A stretch of DNA of 64,000 nt from Bugula neritina (Eukaryota; Bryozoa; Gymnolaemata; Cheilostomatida; Bugulidae). The notes below the pieces were generated by a model. The model worked only from the letters and a program-made list of their open reading frames with translations, did no database searches and was not told the DNA's origin. The stretch covers positions 15,784,642-15,848,641 of the forward strand of contig OZ037770.1 in NCBI GenBank assembly GCA_964035545.1, read 5' to 3'. Both the position numbers and the translations under genes were made by a program. Positions 12,409 through 26,000 of this stretch are shown here, piece by piece (position 1 is the first letter of the stretch; each line of letters starts with the position of its first letter).

Positions 12409-15400
12409 AGGTCATTGCTGTCCTAAAGGTCATTGCGTCACGTCTACAGCTCATTGGGCTACTTAACCAACCATTCAGTGAATAGGAAATCCGTTGCTTA
12501 GCAACTCTCATATAAACCCTTTCCTAATCAACTATAGTATCAATTATATAATTTATTTTTATTGTCAACTTTATATTTTTATTTCAGCGTTAGTGTAAAA
12601 TATAGCATAATTTTTTTCTTACAACTTTTTATTTAGCCAAAATATCATATACCTTGTTTGTTGTTGACAGGCTTTTTATACACATTTTATGTACAAGTAT
12701 GAGTTTATTGCAAATATTATTATATTATATGCTTGCAGGATTAAACGCACTGTGGTATGGCACCACTGAATTACTACTTTAGGCTTACTACTTTATATGG
12801 CTACCTGTATACTTCACCTGTATACTCTACCTGTATACTTCACCTGTATACTCTACCTGTATACTTCACCTGTATAATTCACCTGTATACTTCACCTGTA
12901 TAATTGTTTTTAACAAATCGTGCCTGAAACATTTTACTGTTAGCTTTCCTAATTCTTTTGTTTTTCCATATTTTACCCTTTCAGAAAATTATAACTAACT
13001 TTTTATATTTGCTTTCAAAAATAAAAGTAGTATACTATGCACTATTATTACTATACTATACTATACAATACTATACCAGATACTATATTATACTACACTA
13101 TATACTATACTGTACTATATACTATGCTATACTATACTATATACTATACTATATACTATAATATATACTATAATATACTACACTATATACTATACTATGC
13201 TATACTATATACTATACTATATACTATGCTATACTATACCATACTATGCATTATTATTCACGTGATACACACGAATGTTCAGCTGTTGCTGGCTGTAGAA
13301 ATATTGGCACAATAAATGCCAACATAAGAACAGACTGGAATCATCTAGAAATGAAGCTGTGAGGTAACAGCATTGTGTTATTTAAGTTGGCATTTTATCA
13401 AAGAGCCGGCTGTGTGTTTCAAGCAGCTGTGCTACAGTGATGACTGAATTATAAACTTTATTTATGATGAAAATAAAACGGCCAGCTGGGTTTGAACCCT
13501 GGACCCCCACAGGTCCAGCTAGCGGATGTATCATACTTTACATATGAATAATATTATAGTTATGAGGAAGCTATATGCAGCTGACTACCAGTGCTAACCC
13601 TAGAGCTCAGTTAGAGTATACAGGGTAACTCTAGAGCTCAGTTAGAGTATACAGAGTAACTTTAGAGCTCAGTTAGAGTATACAGAGTAACTCCATAGCT
13701 CAGTTAGAGCATACAGAGTAACTCTAGAGCTCAGTTAGAGTATACAGAGTAACTCTAGAGATTAGTTAGAGTATACAGAGTAACTCTAGAGCTCAGTTAG
13801 AGTATACAGAGTAACTCTAGAGCTCAGTTAGAGTATACAGAGTAACTCTAGAGCTCAGTTAGAGTATACAGAGTAACTCTAGAGCTCAGTTAGAGTATAC
13901 AGAGTAACTCTAGAGCTCAGTTAGAGTATACAGAGTAACTCTAGAGCTCAGTTAGAGTATACAGAGTAACTCTAGAGCTCAGTTAGAGTATACAGAGTAA
14001 CTCTAGAGCTCAGTTAGAGTATACAGAGTAACTCTAGAGCTCAGTTAGAGTATACAGAGTAACTCTAGAGTTCAGTTAGAGTAGTGAGTATACAGACATG
14101 AAGGTTTGCTGCTGTAGTAAACAGTTATTACTGCATAATCCCCCCCCCCCCCTGTAACGCTATAAGACTTATCATTATGATATTATATTATATAGTAGCT
14201 CCACGAACTCTACCCACAGTATATAGATTAGCGATCAAAACAAACACATATTATTCTGAACAATATATAATTTTCCCAGTAGTTGATTATTATTATTGTT
14301 TAGCTATCCTGCTTCATAAATTTTATTTTCACCAAAACATATTTGTTTAGATATTTTGTTTTTGCCTATTTCCGCCTTTAGCTTTACAATCTGCAACATT
14401 ATAAGAGGGGGGAGGAGGGGAGGGGTTAAATGGTTGAAGTTGTGTTTCTATAACTACAGTTGAACGTAATATTATAAATATTGGTTGTGTGTGGTCATAG
14501 CGATAGTATATTATAGTGAGAGTGTGTAGTGATAGTATATAGTGAGAGTGTGTAGTGATAGTATATAGTGTTTCTTGTGTACTGTGTATTGCATGCTTGG
14601 CTGTTACATAACTTGCGGATGTTCAATGTGAGGTGGGGCAACTATAAGATGACGGGTTTCCAGGACATCCTGGTGCATGTTAACTTTTAAAATAACAAAG
14701 ATGTGTTGTATGCCCAGCACTAAGGCTATGGGGCATTAAATTCTAAGTCTACAGAGATCCTGTAGAGCGTATACCCTTGGACACGGTCAGGTCGCGTCCT
14801 CAAGGTCAAGATGAGACCATACCGGACATAAAGTGTGACAATACCGGACATGGTGTGACAATACCGGACATGGTGCGACAATACCGGACATGGTGTGAAG
14901 ATCTAGTGAGAGACTCTCTTTGATTATTTAAACTGAAATGCTATAGTCAAGAGTTTTTAAGACTCGTCAGTAAAGTTTTGTGGTTTCACATTTTTATGTT
15001 CAACTGCACCAGTTAAAGCTGTTTGTTTTAGGGGCTGTCAGTAAACTCTTGTGTTGGGGTTACTTATTTTAGATTGGCAGCTGTTTGATTTGGCAGTCAC
15101 TGCTGTGCTCTCTCTGCACAAGGATGTTTGAAGGTGAAAATATTCCATTGAAATAAAAGCACCAGTTTAAAATTATTTTTCTATCAAAGCATTTCATATT
15201 TTCTTACCGTCTGACATTTGAAGTTAGTAATTCTAAGTAAACATTTACCTAAGAGGTGCTGTCGCGCTGCCAACCGGTTATTAGGTGATGTCTGGTGCAA
15301 GTGTTATCAGGAGTTATCCCTACACGGCACTCTGTGATGTAACTCACTAGAAGGGAGCATCACACGAACTATTTCATTGTGAGCTGAGGAGTACAGCAAA

Positions 15401-16008
15401 GACTTGACTAAACTAAAACTCAAATCTGCTAGTAATTGTGCAGGAAGCAGTAAAAAGCTAATAGTATAATTTAAAGAATTAGCAGGACAATGCAGGAGAT
15501 TATGATGTCATGAGGGCAGTAACTCCCAGGATGGATTAGCAGACTCTCCAGGCCAACCTCCGTAGTATGACTCTGAGAATGTCCGCCTTAAGCTTATTGA
15601 GAAGAATTAACAGCAGCTGTTTAGTACAGTCACCTTGCACTCGGTGCCCTATTTATTCATCAGCCAATGAAATATGGACTTACATGGCTTACATTGATTA
15701 GGGCCTGGCCAGTCTTGTAAACTTTGTTAATATTTATTTTCCTTGCAAACATAAATATTCTTGCAGACATTTTTAGATTTCCATAAACATATTTTTAACA
15801 AACAGCATTTGCTGCTGAGACAGTTATTTGCTGCTGAGACAGCTATTTGCTGTTAAGGCAGCTGACCGAGGAAACAGTTCATTAAATATTTAACCAATGA
15901 GACAAGAACCCCAGACAGATGGTCATTATTTTACTATTAAGTCACGTGACTGAAACCAATAGCCTAGCTGTGTGCCTAGAGTTTACATCCCTGGATTTAA
16001 ATAGAGCT
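12409..16008. other. Intergenic, repeat-rich; no gene recognised
   Basis: Contains 13-bp acctgtatacttc repeats (12803-12905), a TATAC satellite (13033-13250), a 31-bp repeat (13600-14090), a 13-C run (14140-14152), a tRNA-like B-box (13488-13499) and accggacatggtgtgacaat repeats (14820-14895). The stretch 14900-15950 is complex sequence, but I could not assemble a coding frame. Confidence 0.6.
13600..14090. repeat. 31-bp minisatellite, intergenic
   Basis: About 15 copies of agagtaactctagagctcag followed by ttagagtatac; very homogeneous. Confidence 0.92.
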
Positions 16009-16367
16009 ATGACTGTGGAAGAAGGTAAGTGAAGGTACATGCTTGGTATCCCAATACCCTCAGTATAACAGCAGAGCAATACAGAATTCTCCATGTTGAA
16101 ATAAACTAACCTCACCTGCTATGCCAAAGCCATCTCTCTGTTACTATTTATGAGTCTTATTATAAAGTAACAAAGTGAAGGGCTTTAAGCTAAACTCCTA
16201 TAGACATAGTTTATATGGCTATATCATTTCCATATTGTGTTGCAGTGAAGCTTTGCCCTTTGAACAGCCAACAGCAGGACTTTGAAACTGTGAGCCCGAT
16301 TTCTCAGATGTTAAATGCAGGGTGTGGTTTAGCTGAAATGCCTTCATTGACCTACATTCACTTGTGA
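16009..16367 (+). CDS. Possible small two-exon gene, 45 aa, function unknown
   Basis: An ATG at 16009 opens MTVEE and meets a consensus donor (gaag|gtaagt) after 16024. An acceptor (tgttgcag) ends at 16245, and the joined frame continues through 16246-16367 to a TGA. The joined coding length is 138 nt. Upstream within 70 bp are an E-box (cacgtgac), a CCAAT box (about 15956) and a TTTAAATA element, spaced like a promoter. No family is recognised and the peptide has no clear signal, membrane segment or domain. It could instead be the first exon of a longer transcript or chance. Confidence 0.28.
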
Positions 16368-18030
16368 ATACTACAGACTGTAATAACTTCATACCCTCAG
16401 TGGAAAGTCCAAGTTATTCTTAGTATCAGTCCCATTTCTTGGTAACAGCTCTCCACACCACATCAACACCCTCTGATGTTTCTACAAACACAGCAGGTGG
16501 TTCTGTGGAATATGTCTGAGTTATGTAACGTCTTTTACCTGCTGGTTTCCATGAAACTTCCTGTAGTGAGCAGTTCCTACTAGGAAAGTAAGTTCCAACT
16601 CACATGGTCTGTAAAACTTAGTGAATGAATTAAGGTAAATAAAAATATAAGTAGATACAAGGTAAAGTAAATGAAAGTAAATATATAGTAAGTAAAGTAA
16701 GTGCATAGTATAGCATATAGTATATAGTATAGTATATAGTATATAGTATATAGTATAGTATATAGTATAGTATATAGTATATAGTATAGTATATAGTATA
16801 GTATATAGTATATAGTATATAGTATATAGTATATAGTATAGTATATAGTATAGTATATAGTATATAGTATAGTATATAGTATAGTATATAGTATATAGTA
16901 TAGTATATAGTATAGTATATAGTATAGTATATAGTATATAGTATAGTATATAGTATATAGTATATAGTACAGTATATAGTATAGTATATAGTATATAGTA
17001 TAGTATATGGTATAGTATATAGTATAGTATATACTATATACTATACTATATACTGTACTATATACTATATACTATACTATATACTATACTATACTATATA
17101 CTATACTATATACTATACTATATAATATAGTATATAGTATAGTATCTAGTATAGTATCTAGTATAGTATAGTATATAGTATAGTATATAGTATAGTAAGC
17201 TCAGACAACTGACTGTGTCTAGCACTGAAAGACATGCTGACAGTTATAGACAGTAGACAGCGGGTGTAGCTGTAGGCAGCAGTGCTGTGACGTGATGTCA
17301 TAGATGAATTATCTGAAACTACAGCTGCATCATTGCTATGTGGTTTATATAATCCAACAGGGTGATTATATGCTTGTCTGTATCTGCAGACAGATTGCAG
17401 GCAGATAAGCAGATACATATGCAGATATGCAGACAGGATATGCATATAGGTATACGCAGATACATACGCAGACAGATTGCATATTGGAATCATGTTCAGT
17501 TTATAAGTCTCCTCTCACGAGGGCAGATAATTTCTTATGGTAAAAATAGCCATAAAACAGTTCAAATAACTGCAGGCTCTTGTAAAAGACATGAAAACTA
17601 TTTTTCAGCACATTTACAATGTCATTATATTTATATAACCAATAATATTTATCATATAATAATCAGTGACTCATGCGATTGGGTAGCCTCTGTTCTTGCT
17701 GGTATATAGACTAAGTTCTGTAAGCAAAGTGTGTTCCAACAGGAACTACTCAACTCTTAGAAATGTTTTCAGTCAAATTATGCTTCAAATACTTGTCAAA
17801 TGTTATTCTGTCTGGAAGAGTGGGGTGGTCTGTTTGTTGTGCAGAGCATAGCTGTGGTCTGGTAGAATTCTCTGGCACCCTCCCAGTGATACTTGGCATG
17901 GAGCTCACCTGGTGTTTACTTAGAACTCCAGTTAGCATTCTCACGTCATCAGTAGGATAATATCACTGTTCTTAAAATATCAACTGCCGTCTGCACTGAG
18001 TATAGGGTAACGGCCTGAAAGTAGCTTGAA
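16368..18030. other. Intergenic with TATAG satellite
   Basis: 16705-17196 is a tatag/tatac satellite that switches from TATAG to TATAC orientation near 17030, forming a large inverted structure. 17370-17480 has gcagata repeats. No supported gene. Confidence 0.6.
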
Positions 18031-18100
18031 CCAATCACAATCGAGTATGTCGTCATTGGCCAATCAGACTTGAGCTGTTGCTTGAAGTGTGAGTATAAAT
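18031..18100 (+). promoter_or_regulatory. CCAAT/CCAAT/TATA promoter of the 153-aa gene
   Basis: CCAAT at 18031-18035, an inverted/direct CCAAT pair (attggccaat) at 18055-18064 and TATAAAT at 18094-18100 lie in the expected order. The non-coding first exon, ending at 18200, would start about 30 bp downstream of the TATA. It is one of the few recognisable core promoters in the window. Confidence 0.6.
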
Positions 18101-18336
18101 GTGAAGCCAAGCTAAGGTTGTTGGCATACCAAACTTTCAATAAGCAAGGAGAACATCATTTGTTCAGATTGTGACTGGATATTTATACAACTTTCATACA
18201 GTAAGTATATACCATAATAATGCACTGTGAAACATTATTATATGTAATTTATAGAATAATTCACTATAGATTATAGATTTCATCATTCCATGCATTGCTT
18301 TTACCAAGTAGCATTTCTTCTGATTTCAGACTGAAG

Positions 18337-19149
18337 ATGTTTGTCAAATTACTGCTGTCCAGTTTCACCAACAAACTGTCCAATCAGAGCCCTGTGTCCC
18401 CACAGACCAAGCAGTTTCTCCATCACATTAAGAACTATAAAAGGACTGGAATTAAGCTGAGGGAAGCCATTTTATTATCCATTGAAGGCACCCCTGTGGT
18501 GAGAGATGGGAACGCCAGCCTTACCAGCAATGACCTCTCTGTAAGTATTCTTATCTCTCCTTGAGAACTCAGACTAAGTATGTTTTCTCAAGAACTCTAC
18601 TAGTGCTGAGGTTAAATATTAGCACAAGTTTGAAAGGTCAAGGGTTAGTTGGTTGACCTCCCATTGGACAGGAAGCCACTGTTTTGACAAATCAAAGGTG
18701 TTGCTGAGAGAGTTGCTGTCTCGTGTTTATTTGGGCACTATTTGGGTCAAGGTCAACAATTAAAATGTTAGACAAACATAAAACCGGCTGAGTATCTGCC
18801 TAGGCTGTGTTGGTTTATAATATTTAATGAGTTTCATGTCTGTATAGGATATCAGGTGAACAGTCTAATATCTATTCACTTTATGTTACAGAAAATCCGA
18901 GACATCTTAGTAGATGGAGAGGCATGTACAGACGTCCTTCACCTTGAAAGTCTGTACTACTGCGTGAAGGAGCTGTCTCGTGACATGATGGTGTTGTTTA
19001 ACGGAACTTACTACGTCATCGTGTGTCTCACCGACTCCAAGCATCTGCTCATTCTCAACATCAGAGCAAAGAAGATAGACGGAGAGAGATCTATTGCCTG
19101 GCTCAAGAACGTGGCGGAGGAGATGAACACCTCGATGGATGCCCAATGA
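18337..19149 (+). CDS. Small unrecognised protein, possibly profilin-like, 153 aa
   Basis: Coding exons are 18337-18540 and 18892-19149 (phase 0 junction). A non-coding first exon probably ends at 18200 (donor gtaagt), with the acceptor (tgatttcag) ending at 18329, seven bases before the ATG. The sequence is not repetitive and codon use looks normal, so I regard it as a real gene. Predicted order: basic N-terminus, strand (AILLSIEGTPVV), helix (SNDLSKIRDIL), three or four strands (LHLESLYYCVKEL, MMVLFNGTYYVIV, HLLILNIR) and a terminal helix (SIAWLKNVAEEM). That order resembles the profilin fold, with roadblock/LC7 as an alternative. No diagnostic residue settles it, so no function is assigned. 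AATAAA lies at 19606. Confidence 0.7.
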
Positions 19150-19605
19150 CTAGGCGTGGTGAATCGAGACAGACAAGTGGCTGAGGAGATCTTAGACTGG
19201 ATCTGAGAGTCAACGGAGTAGAAAATGGGAACAGGCACAACACGTCTGCAGCAAACACGTCTGCAATACAGCTGCTGCCGAGTTGAATGAGATGGGCAGA
19301 CAACTTCTATCGGAAAGTGAAGGAAGTCTGTTGTATTATGGTCTCCTTAGAGAGATAGTGGAGGGGAGGAAAAAGGCTAAGCAGATGCTAAGGCTAAGAA
19401 TTGGACTTTATAGTTGATTGCGTTGAACTGATGGGCGAATGAGTTACCAAGTTTCAGTTACAAACTTAAACAGTGTGAACAGAATTTCTTGTTTATATTT
19501 AATATTTCATGTTTGTAAATTATCTTTATTTAACATTGTTATGTGGTGCTTTTTTATCAGAGGTAGTTGGTAGTTATGCAATTTTATATTATATAATTTT
19601 TCACA

Positions 19606-19611
19606 AATAAA
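19606..19611 (+). terminator. Poly(A) signal AATAAA of the 153-aa gene
   Basis: AATAAA about 460 bp after the stop codon, before a 16-bp tandem repeat begins. No nearer canonical hexamer was seen. Confidence 0.45.
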
Positions 19612-19619
19612 AGGTTATG

Positions 19620-19792
19620 TACACTCATGCATACTCTAAACACTGCACACTCTCAACACTGCATACTCTAAACACTGTGTACTCTAAACACTGCATACTC
19701 TCAACACTGCACACTCTAAACACTGCACACTCTAAACACTGCATACTCTCAACAAGGCACACTCTAAACACTGTGTACTCTAAACACCAGTT
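19620..19792. repeat. 16-bp repeat downstream of the 153-aa gene
   Basis: About eleven copies of cactgcatactctaaa variants. A 13-G run lies at 19907-19919. Confidence 0.85.
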
Positions 19793-20267
19793 GATATGAA
19801 AGACAACAAATAAGGAATATTTTTAGCCTCACATCTGACTAGAAGCAAATATTTACTCATAATAATCCAAAAATATGCAAAGAAAAAACAGTAAGGAATT
19901 TAGACTGGGGGGGGGGGGGAACATTCTAGAACGTGCTAAACACCTGTGTTGGGTAATACATTAACATACAAATATATTTATTTTGGTTATTTAAATGATG
20001 CGTCATCGTTAATACACTTGGAATACAAATAATATAACGTACAAATATTTCATCAACAAGCAAAGACGCTATCTACATATAAGACATACTATCATATTAC
20101 TAGAAAGCATTACATAGGAGTGAACAACCTGCAAGTAATATTCTCATTTGCAAAAATATGTTCTAAAAATTGAAATAGTAAAATATTTAGACAAAGTGTT
20201 ATTCTTGTAACATGAATGTCAATGAGTGGATTCATAACTAAGTTGTGGTGTCAACAGCTACCAGACT

Positions 20268-20487
20268 GAGTGTTACTCGGAGAGCACCTGCTACCAGATG
20301 ACATGTTGGGTGAGAGCACCTGCTACCAGATGACATGTTGGGTGAGAGCACCTGCTACCAGATGACATGTTGGGTGAGAGCACCTGCTACCAGATGACAT
20401 GTTGGGTGAGAGCACTGCTATCAGATGGCGTACTGGGTGCAGAGAGCACCTGCTAGCAGACGACATACTGGGCGGAGAGAGCACCTG
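20268..20487. repeat. Repeat in the 3' region of RBM28
   Basis: Six or seven copies of gagagcacctgctaccagat followed by gacatgttgggt, ending next to the RBM28 stop codon. Confidence 0.8.
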
Positions 20488-22903
20488 TTACTCATACCAT
20501 TTAGACTTTGCTTTGGCAGTGACACCAGCTGTCAGCTTGGCCCTGTAAGTGTCAACTAAACTGTCAAATGAGTCAGTCAGGTCTGTCCTCTTTTTCTTGG
20601 GCTACCAAAATACACCAATAAAAAATAAGATGGGGAGACAACTAACAGAGAGGAGACAACTAACAGAGAGGAGACAACTAACAGAGAGAAGACAACTAAC
20701 AGAGAGGAGACAACTAACAGAGAGGAGACAACTAACAGAGAGAAGACAACTAACAGAGAGAAGACAACTAACAGAGAGGAGACAACTAACAGAGAGAAGA
20801 CAACTAACAGAGAGGAGACAACTAACAGAGAGAAGACAACTAACAGAGAGGAGACAACTAACAGAGAGGAGACAACTAACAGAGAGGAGACAACTAACAG
20901 AGAGGAGACAACTAACAGAGAGGAGACAACTAGTAGAGAGAAGAGAGGTTTAGAAAGACACACCGACCTTTGGCTGCTTGTTCTCTTCCTTTTCCCTTCG
21001 ACTCATTTCCTGTTCTTTGCGCTTCCTCTCCAACCTAGCCTGTTTTTTAGGGTCTGTTGCTGAGATGGGGCGGGGTTTGTGACGAACCTACCAGATTAAA
21101 AAGCTCTAGAGAGTTTTTATAAGAGGTTTGAATGAAGAGAATAAACTGAACAATCATGAAGAAGCTCAGCAAAAAAAGTAAATCTTTTAAATCTTCGAAA
21201 TTTGAAAAAAAGATAAGAAAACTACTTCTATAGAACAAAAAAATTTAAATGCATATAAATTATCATTATTAATCAGCTGAAATTGAATCTAATGGATTCG
21301 CTATCAGCTCCTTGAGACCATAGCTTGAGTACCTTAGGACCGTGATGGCTAGGGAGTCCCGGCTTCACCCCCTCCGGCCTCTCAACCTTAGCTTGAGAAC
21401 CTGAAGTCACCACTTTGCTAGCTTTCTTGGGACTGTTTTTCAACGTCTGCAAACGCTTTTCTTTGGCTTGCAGAGCTTTGGTATTTTCCAGAGAGAATTC
21501 CACTAGAGGTCTCTAAAGCAAGGGAAGACAACACTCAGTGCATATATATTAAGAGACACCACAATTCTACTCCCAACTTGACAATATTTCCCAGCACCAG
21601 CTTACCTTCTCACTGGAAAAGATATCTGGATTATTGTTGAGTCCACGCAGCGCGGCCAGAGCGTGCGAGTGTTCAGTGAAAGCAACAAAAGCATAACCTC
21701 TGGACCTGCCAACCCCCTCAGAGTTTACACGAGTCAAGTCCCGCATTATACGGCACTGCAACGTGAAACACAAGCTAGATTACAATACTCTAGCAGAATA
21801 AGTCACATGACCAGTTACTGTGGCAGACGTATAAGTCACACAATCAGATACTGTAGCAGACGTATAAGTCACATGATCAGTTACTGTAGCAGACGTATAA
21901 GTCACATGATCAGTTACTGTAGCAGACGTATAAGTCACATGATCAGTTACTGTAGCAGACGTATAAGTCACATGATCAGATACTGTAGCAGACGTATAAC
22001 TGATCAACTAATAGAGGAGAGACGGGTACCAGGCAAGTACCTCAGTGATTCTGGCAGCCTTCCCAGCGTCTGCTGCCTTGAGACAGATAGCTTTCAGTTG
22101 CTTGTCAGCCAGCTTGGTGGGCAGATTGTGTATGCAGAGTCGGAAGGGAGAAATGAATATGAGGGGATTCTTTAACTTTGCCCTCATCATACCCTCCAGC
22201 TATAATATAGAATATAGACTATAGAATATAGACTATAGAATATAGACTAATAACATTATACAGTTCAGCTTCCTTATTGCAAAGTCTCGTAAACCATTGA
22301 ATTCACAAGATTTAAACCTAAAGTTGGGAGACAACAAGACAATGTAATGGCATATCAACTCATGAACCACGCAGACGGTACCTTCACTCTCTTGTTCATG
22401 TCCATCTTGCTGACTCCTTGCGCTGCCTCAGTACCCTCCCTGATGAGCCCCTCCCTGGCCAGGTACAGGTTCCTCTTGTCCTTCGGCTGCTTCTCCTTAG
22501 ACTTGTTTATCTCACCGATCCTCTCTCTAGACACGGCCAGCGCCACATTCAAATCTCTCCCGTCAACAAACAACTTCCCCAGCTGCATACATTAGAAGAT
22601 ACGTCTGTACGAGTCACATGATACGTCTGCATGAGTCACATGATACGTCATCATACGCGAGTCACAAACAGCCAATAAGAGTGTAGATTAAAGACTGACC
22701 TGCTGGGGGTCCTCAGATGCTGCCAGGCAGCGCTGTGTGTCTTCTTTAGTATCAAACTGAACAAAAGCCATTCCTTTGGATCTCTCAGTTTGAGGGTCGA
22801 CTAACACTTTGACATATGTGACGTCACCAAACTGACTGAACATCTCGATCAGCTGGTCTTCTGTCGTGTCATACGACACATTCCTGTAAAGTAGTAGTAG
22901 TAC

Positions 22904-22938
<35 letters not shown>

Positions 22939-23005
22939 CTAGTAGCAGTAATAGTAGTAGTACTAGTAGTAGTAGTAGTAGTACTAGTAGTAGTAGTAGT
23001 AGTAC

Positions 23006-23064
<59 letters not shown>

Positions 23065-26000
23065 CTAGTAGTAGTAGTAGTACTAGTAGCAGTAATAGTA
23101 CTAGTAGTAGTAATAGTAGTAGTACTAGTAGCAGTAGTAGTAGTACTAGTAGTATGATATTATTACCTTAAGAATATGTAACTTACCTTAAGAACAATGT
23201 CCTTTCTTGGTTGATGTCTGCACTGGAAGATTTGTGTTTCTCTTTTCCTTTCTGGATGATCTTTTTACCTGACAACCAGTCAATATGTTACTTACTACTA
23301 GCTACTTACTACTAGCTACTTACTACTAGCTACTTACTACTAGTTACTGACTACTAGCTACTTACTACTAGCCACTTACTACTAGTTACTTACTACTAGC
23401 TACTTACTGCTAGCTACTTACTATTAGCTACTTACTACTAGCTACTTACTATTAGCTACTTACTACTAGCTACTTACTATTAGCTACTTACTACTAGCTA
23501 CTTACTACTAGCTACTTACTACTAGCTACTTACTACTAGTTACTGACTACTAGCTACTTACTACTAGCTACTTACTACTAGCTACTTACTACTAGCTACT
23601 TACTACTAGCTACTTACTACTAGCTACTTACTACTAGCTACTTACTACTAGTTACTGACTACTAGCTACTTACTACTAGCTACTTACTACTAGCTACTTA
23701 CTACTAGCTACTTACTACTAGCTACTTACTACTAGCTACTTACTACTAGCTACTTACTACTAGCTACTTACTACTAGCTACTTACTACTAGCTACTTACT
23801 ACTAGCTACTTACTACTAGCTACTTACTACTAGCTACTTACTACTAGCTACTTACTACTAGCTACTTACTACTAGTTACTTACTACTAGCTACTTACTAC
23901 TAGCTACTTACTACTAGCTACTTACTACTAGCTACTTACTACTAGTTACTTCCTACTAGCCACTTACTATTAGCTACTTACTACTAGCTACTTACTACTA
24001 GCTACTTACTACTAGCCACTTACTACTAGCCACTTACTACTAGCTACTTACTACTAGCTACTTACTACTAGCTACTTACTACTAGCCACTTACTACTAGC
24101 TATTTACTACTTACTACTAGCTACTTACTACTAGCTACTTACTACTAGCTACTTCCTACTAGCTATTTGCTACTTACTACTAGAACAGACGTACCTTTCT
24201 TCTCGCTGTCAGAGACGCCGCTGTCATTCTCATCCTCCATATCTTCATATTCATCAGCAGAATCATCCTCAGAGTCTGACTCTGAGTGACTCTCAGCCTC
24301 ACTCACTTCACTTCCCGCACTTTCTTCATCTTCTTCACCTCTAGAAGTCTGATCTTCTCCTTCAGACGGCTGTTCATCTCTGTCAGACGTCTGTTCATCT
24401 CTGTCAGACGGCTGGACAGTTTGTGCGTCACCATCAGTAGACTTTGCGGCTGACTGAGTATCTAGAAGACACTCAAAGCATGAGTGACGGCAGCACTGTG
24501 TGTCATCAGAGCCAATCCCATTGGAGGCCAGTGATACCTCAACACAGAGCAGTCATGTGGATGGGATGGATATTGTAAAGCTCTTAATAAACTATTGAAA
24601 GTAAATACTGAAAGCTGTTTATAAGAGAATTTATTTGAACTCATCAAGTTTACTCAGCAATAGATTGAAACTCATCAAGGTGCAGTAACAGGCACACTTT
24701 TCTCACCTTCTGAAGCAGAGAGTTTGCTAACATAGACTGACTTCTCTATCGCCCAATCTATAGCGACGGGTCTACCATTCACAGCCTTCAGTTCCTGTAT
24801 GACTCTCTGACCGCACTCTTTACTGTTTGAGGTAAAGAAAGCAAACCCCTTCTTTTTGCCCTCTAAAACAGGAATATTAGAATATGATGTGTGGACATGC
24901 TCTGTACGATAGGAAGGAGAGAACCAATCAGACGACAGTATTGAACACCTACTCTTATCCTTAGGAATTTCTATGTTGGAGATTTCACCAAACTGAGATA
25001 GAGACTTCTTCAACACATCTTCTGTTACCTGAAGTTTAATACAGCAATGATACTATATAACAATATTATATAATGATATTATATAACAATATTATATAAT
25101 GATATTATATAACAATATTATATAATGATATTATATAACAATATTATATAATGATATTATATAAGATATGCACCGGCTGAAGACACACAGACAGACACAC
25201 AGACAGACATGTACCTGAAAAGGTAGGTTTCTTATGATAAGTCGGTGGGTTTGTGCTGGCGAAGTCTTTGACTTGACTGTAAAAGAAGACAACTTCAGTG
25301 TTAGTCATTGCTCAGTGTAATAATGGGAAGACAACTGCTGTATACAGTGTAATAATGGGAAGACAACTGCTGTATACAGTGTAATAGTGGGAAGACAACT
25401 GCTGTATACAATGCTGCGAGAAAGGCTGAAGCAGCTCACCTGGGTTGGAGGTAGATTTGCTCTTCGCCTTGGCTTTGGAGAGTTTGTTGAATTCGCTGTC
25501 CTTGAGGAACCAGTCGAGGGTGACGTTACGTCCACCAAGCAGAGTTTGATTGAGAGAAGAAATAGCCTGCTCTCCCGATTCTTTGTTGTCGAGGCAGATG
25601 AAACCGTACCCCTTTCCTTTGCCTACAGATTTGTGGAACACATACTAAAGTAAATTAATTTAACAACTACTGACTATCTCTATACTAACTCCCGACTATC
25701 TCTACACTAACTACTGACTATCTCTACACTAACTACTGACTGTCTCTACACTAACTACTGACTATCTCTACACTAACTACTGACTATCTCTACACTAACT
25801 ACTGACTATCTCTACACTAACTACTGACTATCTCTACACTAACTACTGACTGTCTCTACACTAACTACTGACTGTCTCTACACTAACTACTGACTATCTC
25901 TACACTAACTACTGACTATCTCTACACTAACTACTGACTATCTCTACACTAACTACTGACTATCTCTACACTAACTACTGACTGTCTCTACACTAACTAC

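Noticed and set aside
13440-13560. A functional tRNA gene
   Set aside because: The acceptor stem, D-arm and a 7-nt anticodon loop cannot be formed; only a B-box-like motif and a hairpin remain.
20630-20945. CRISPR array
   Set aside because: Repeat arrays here are head-to-tail minisatellites without unique spacers, in a spliced eukaryotic genome.
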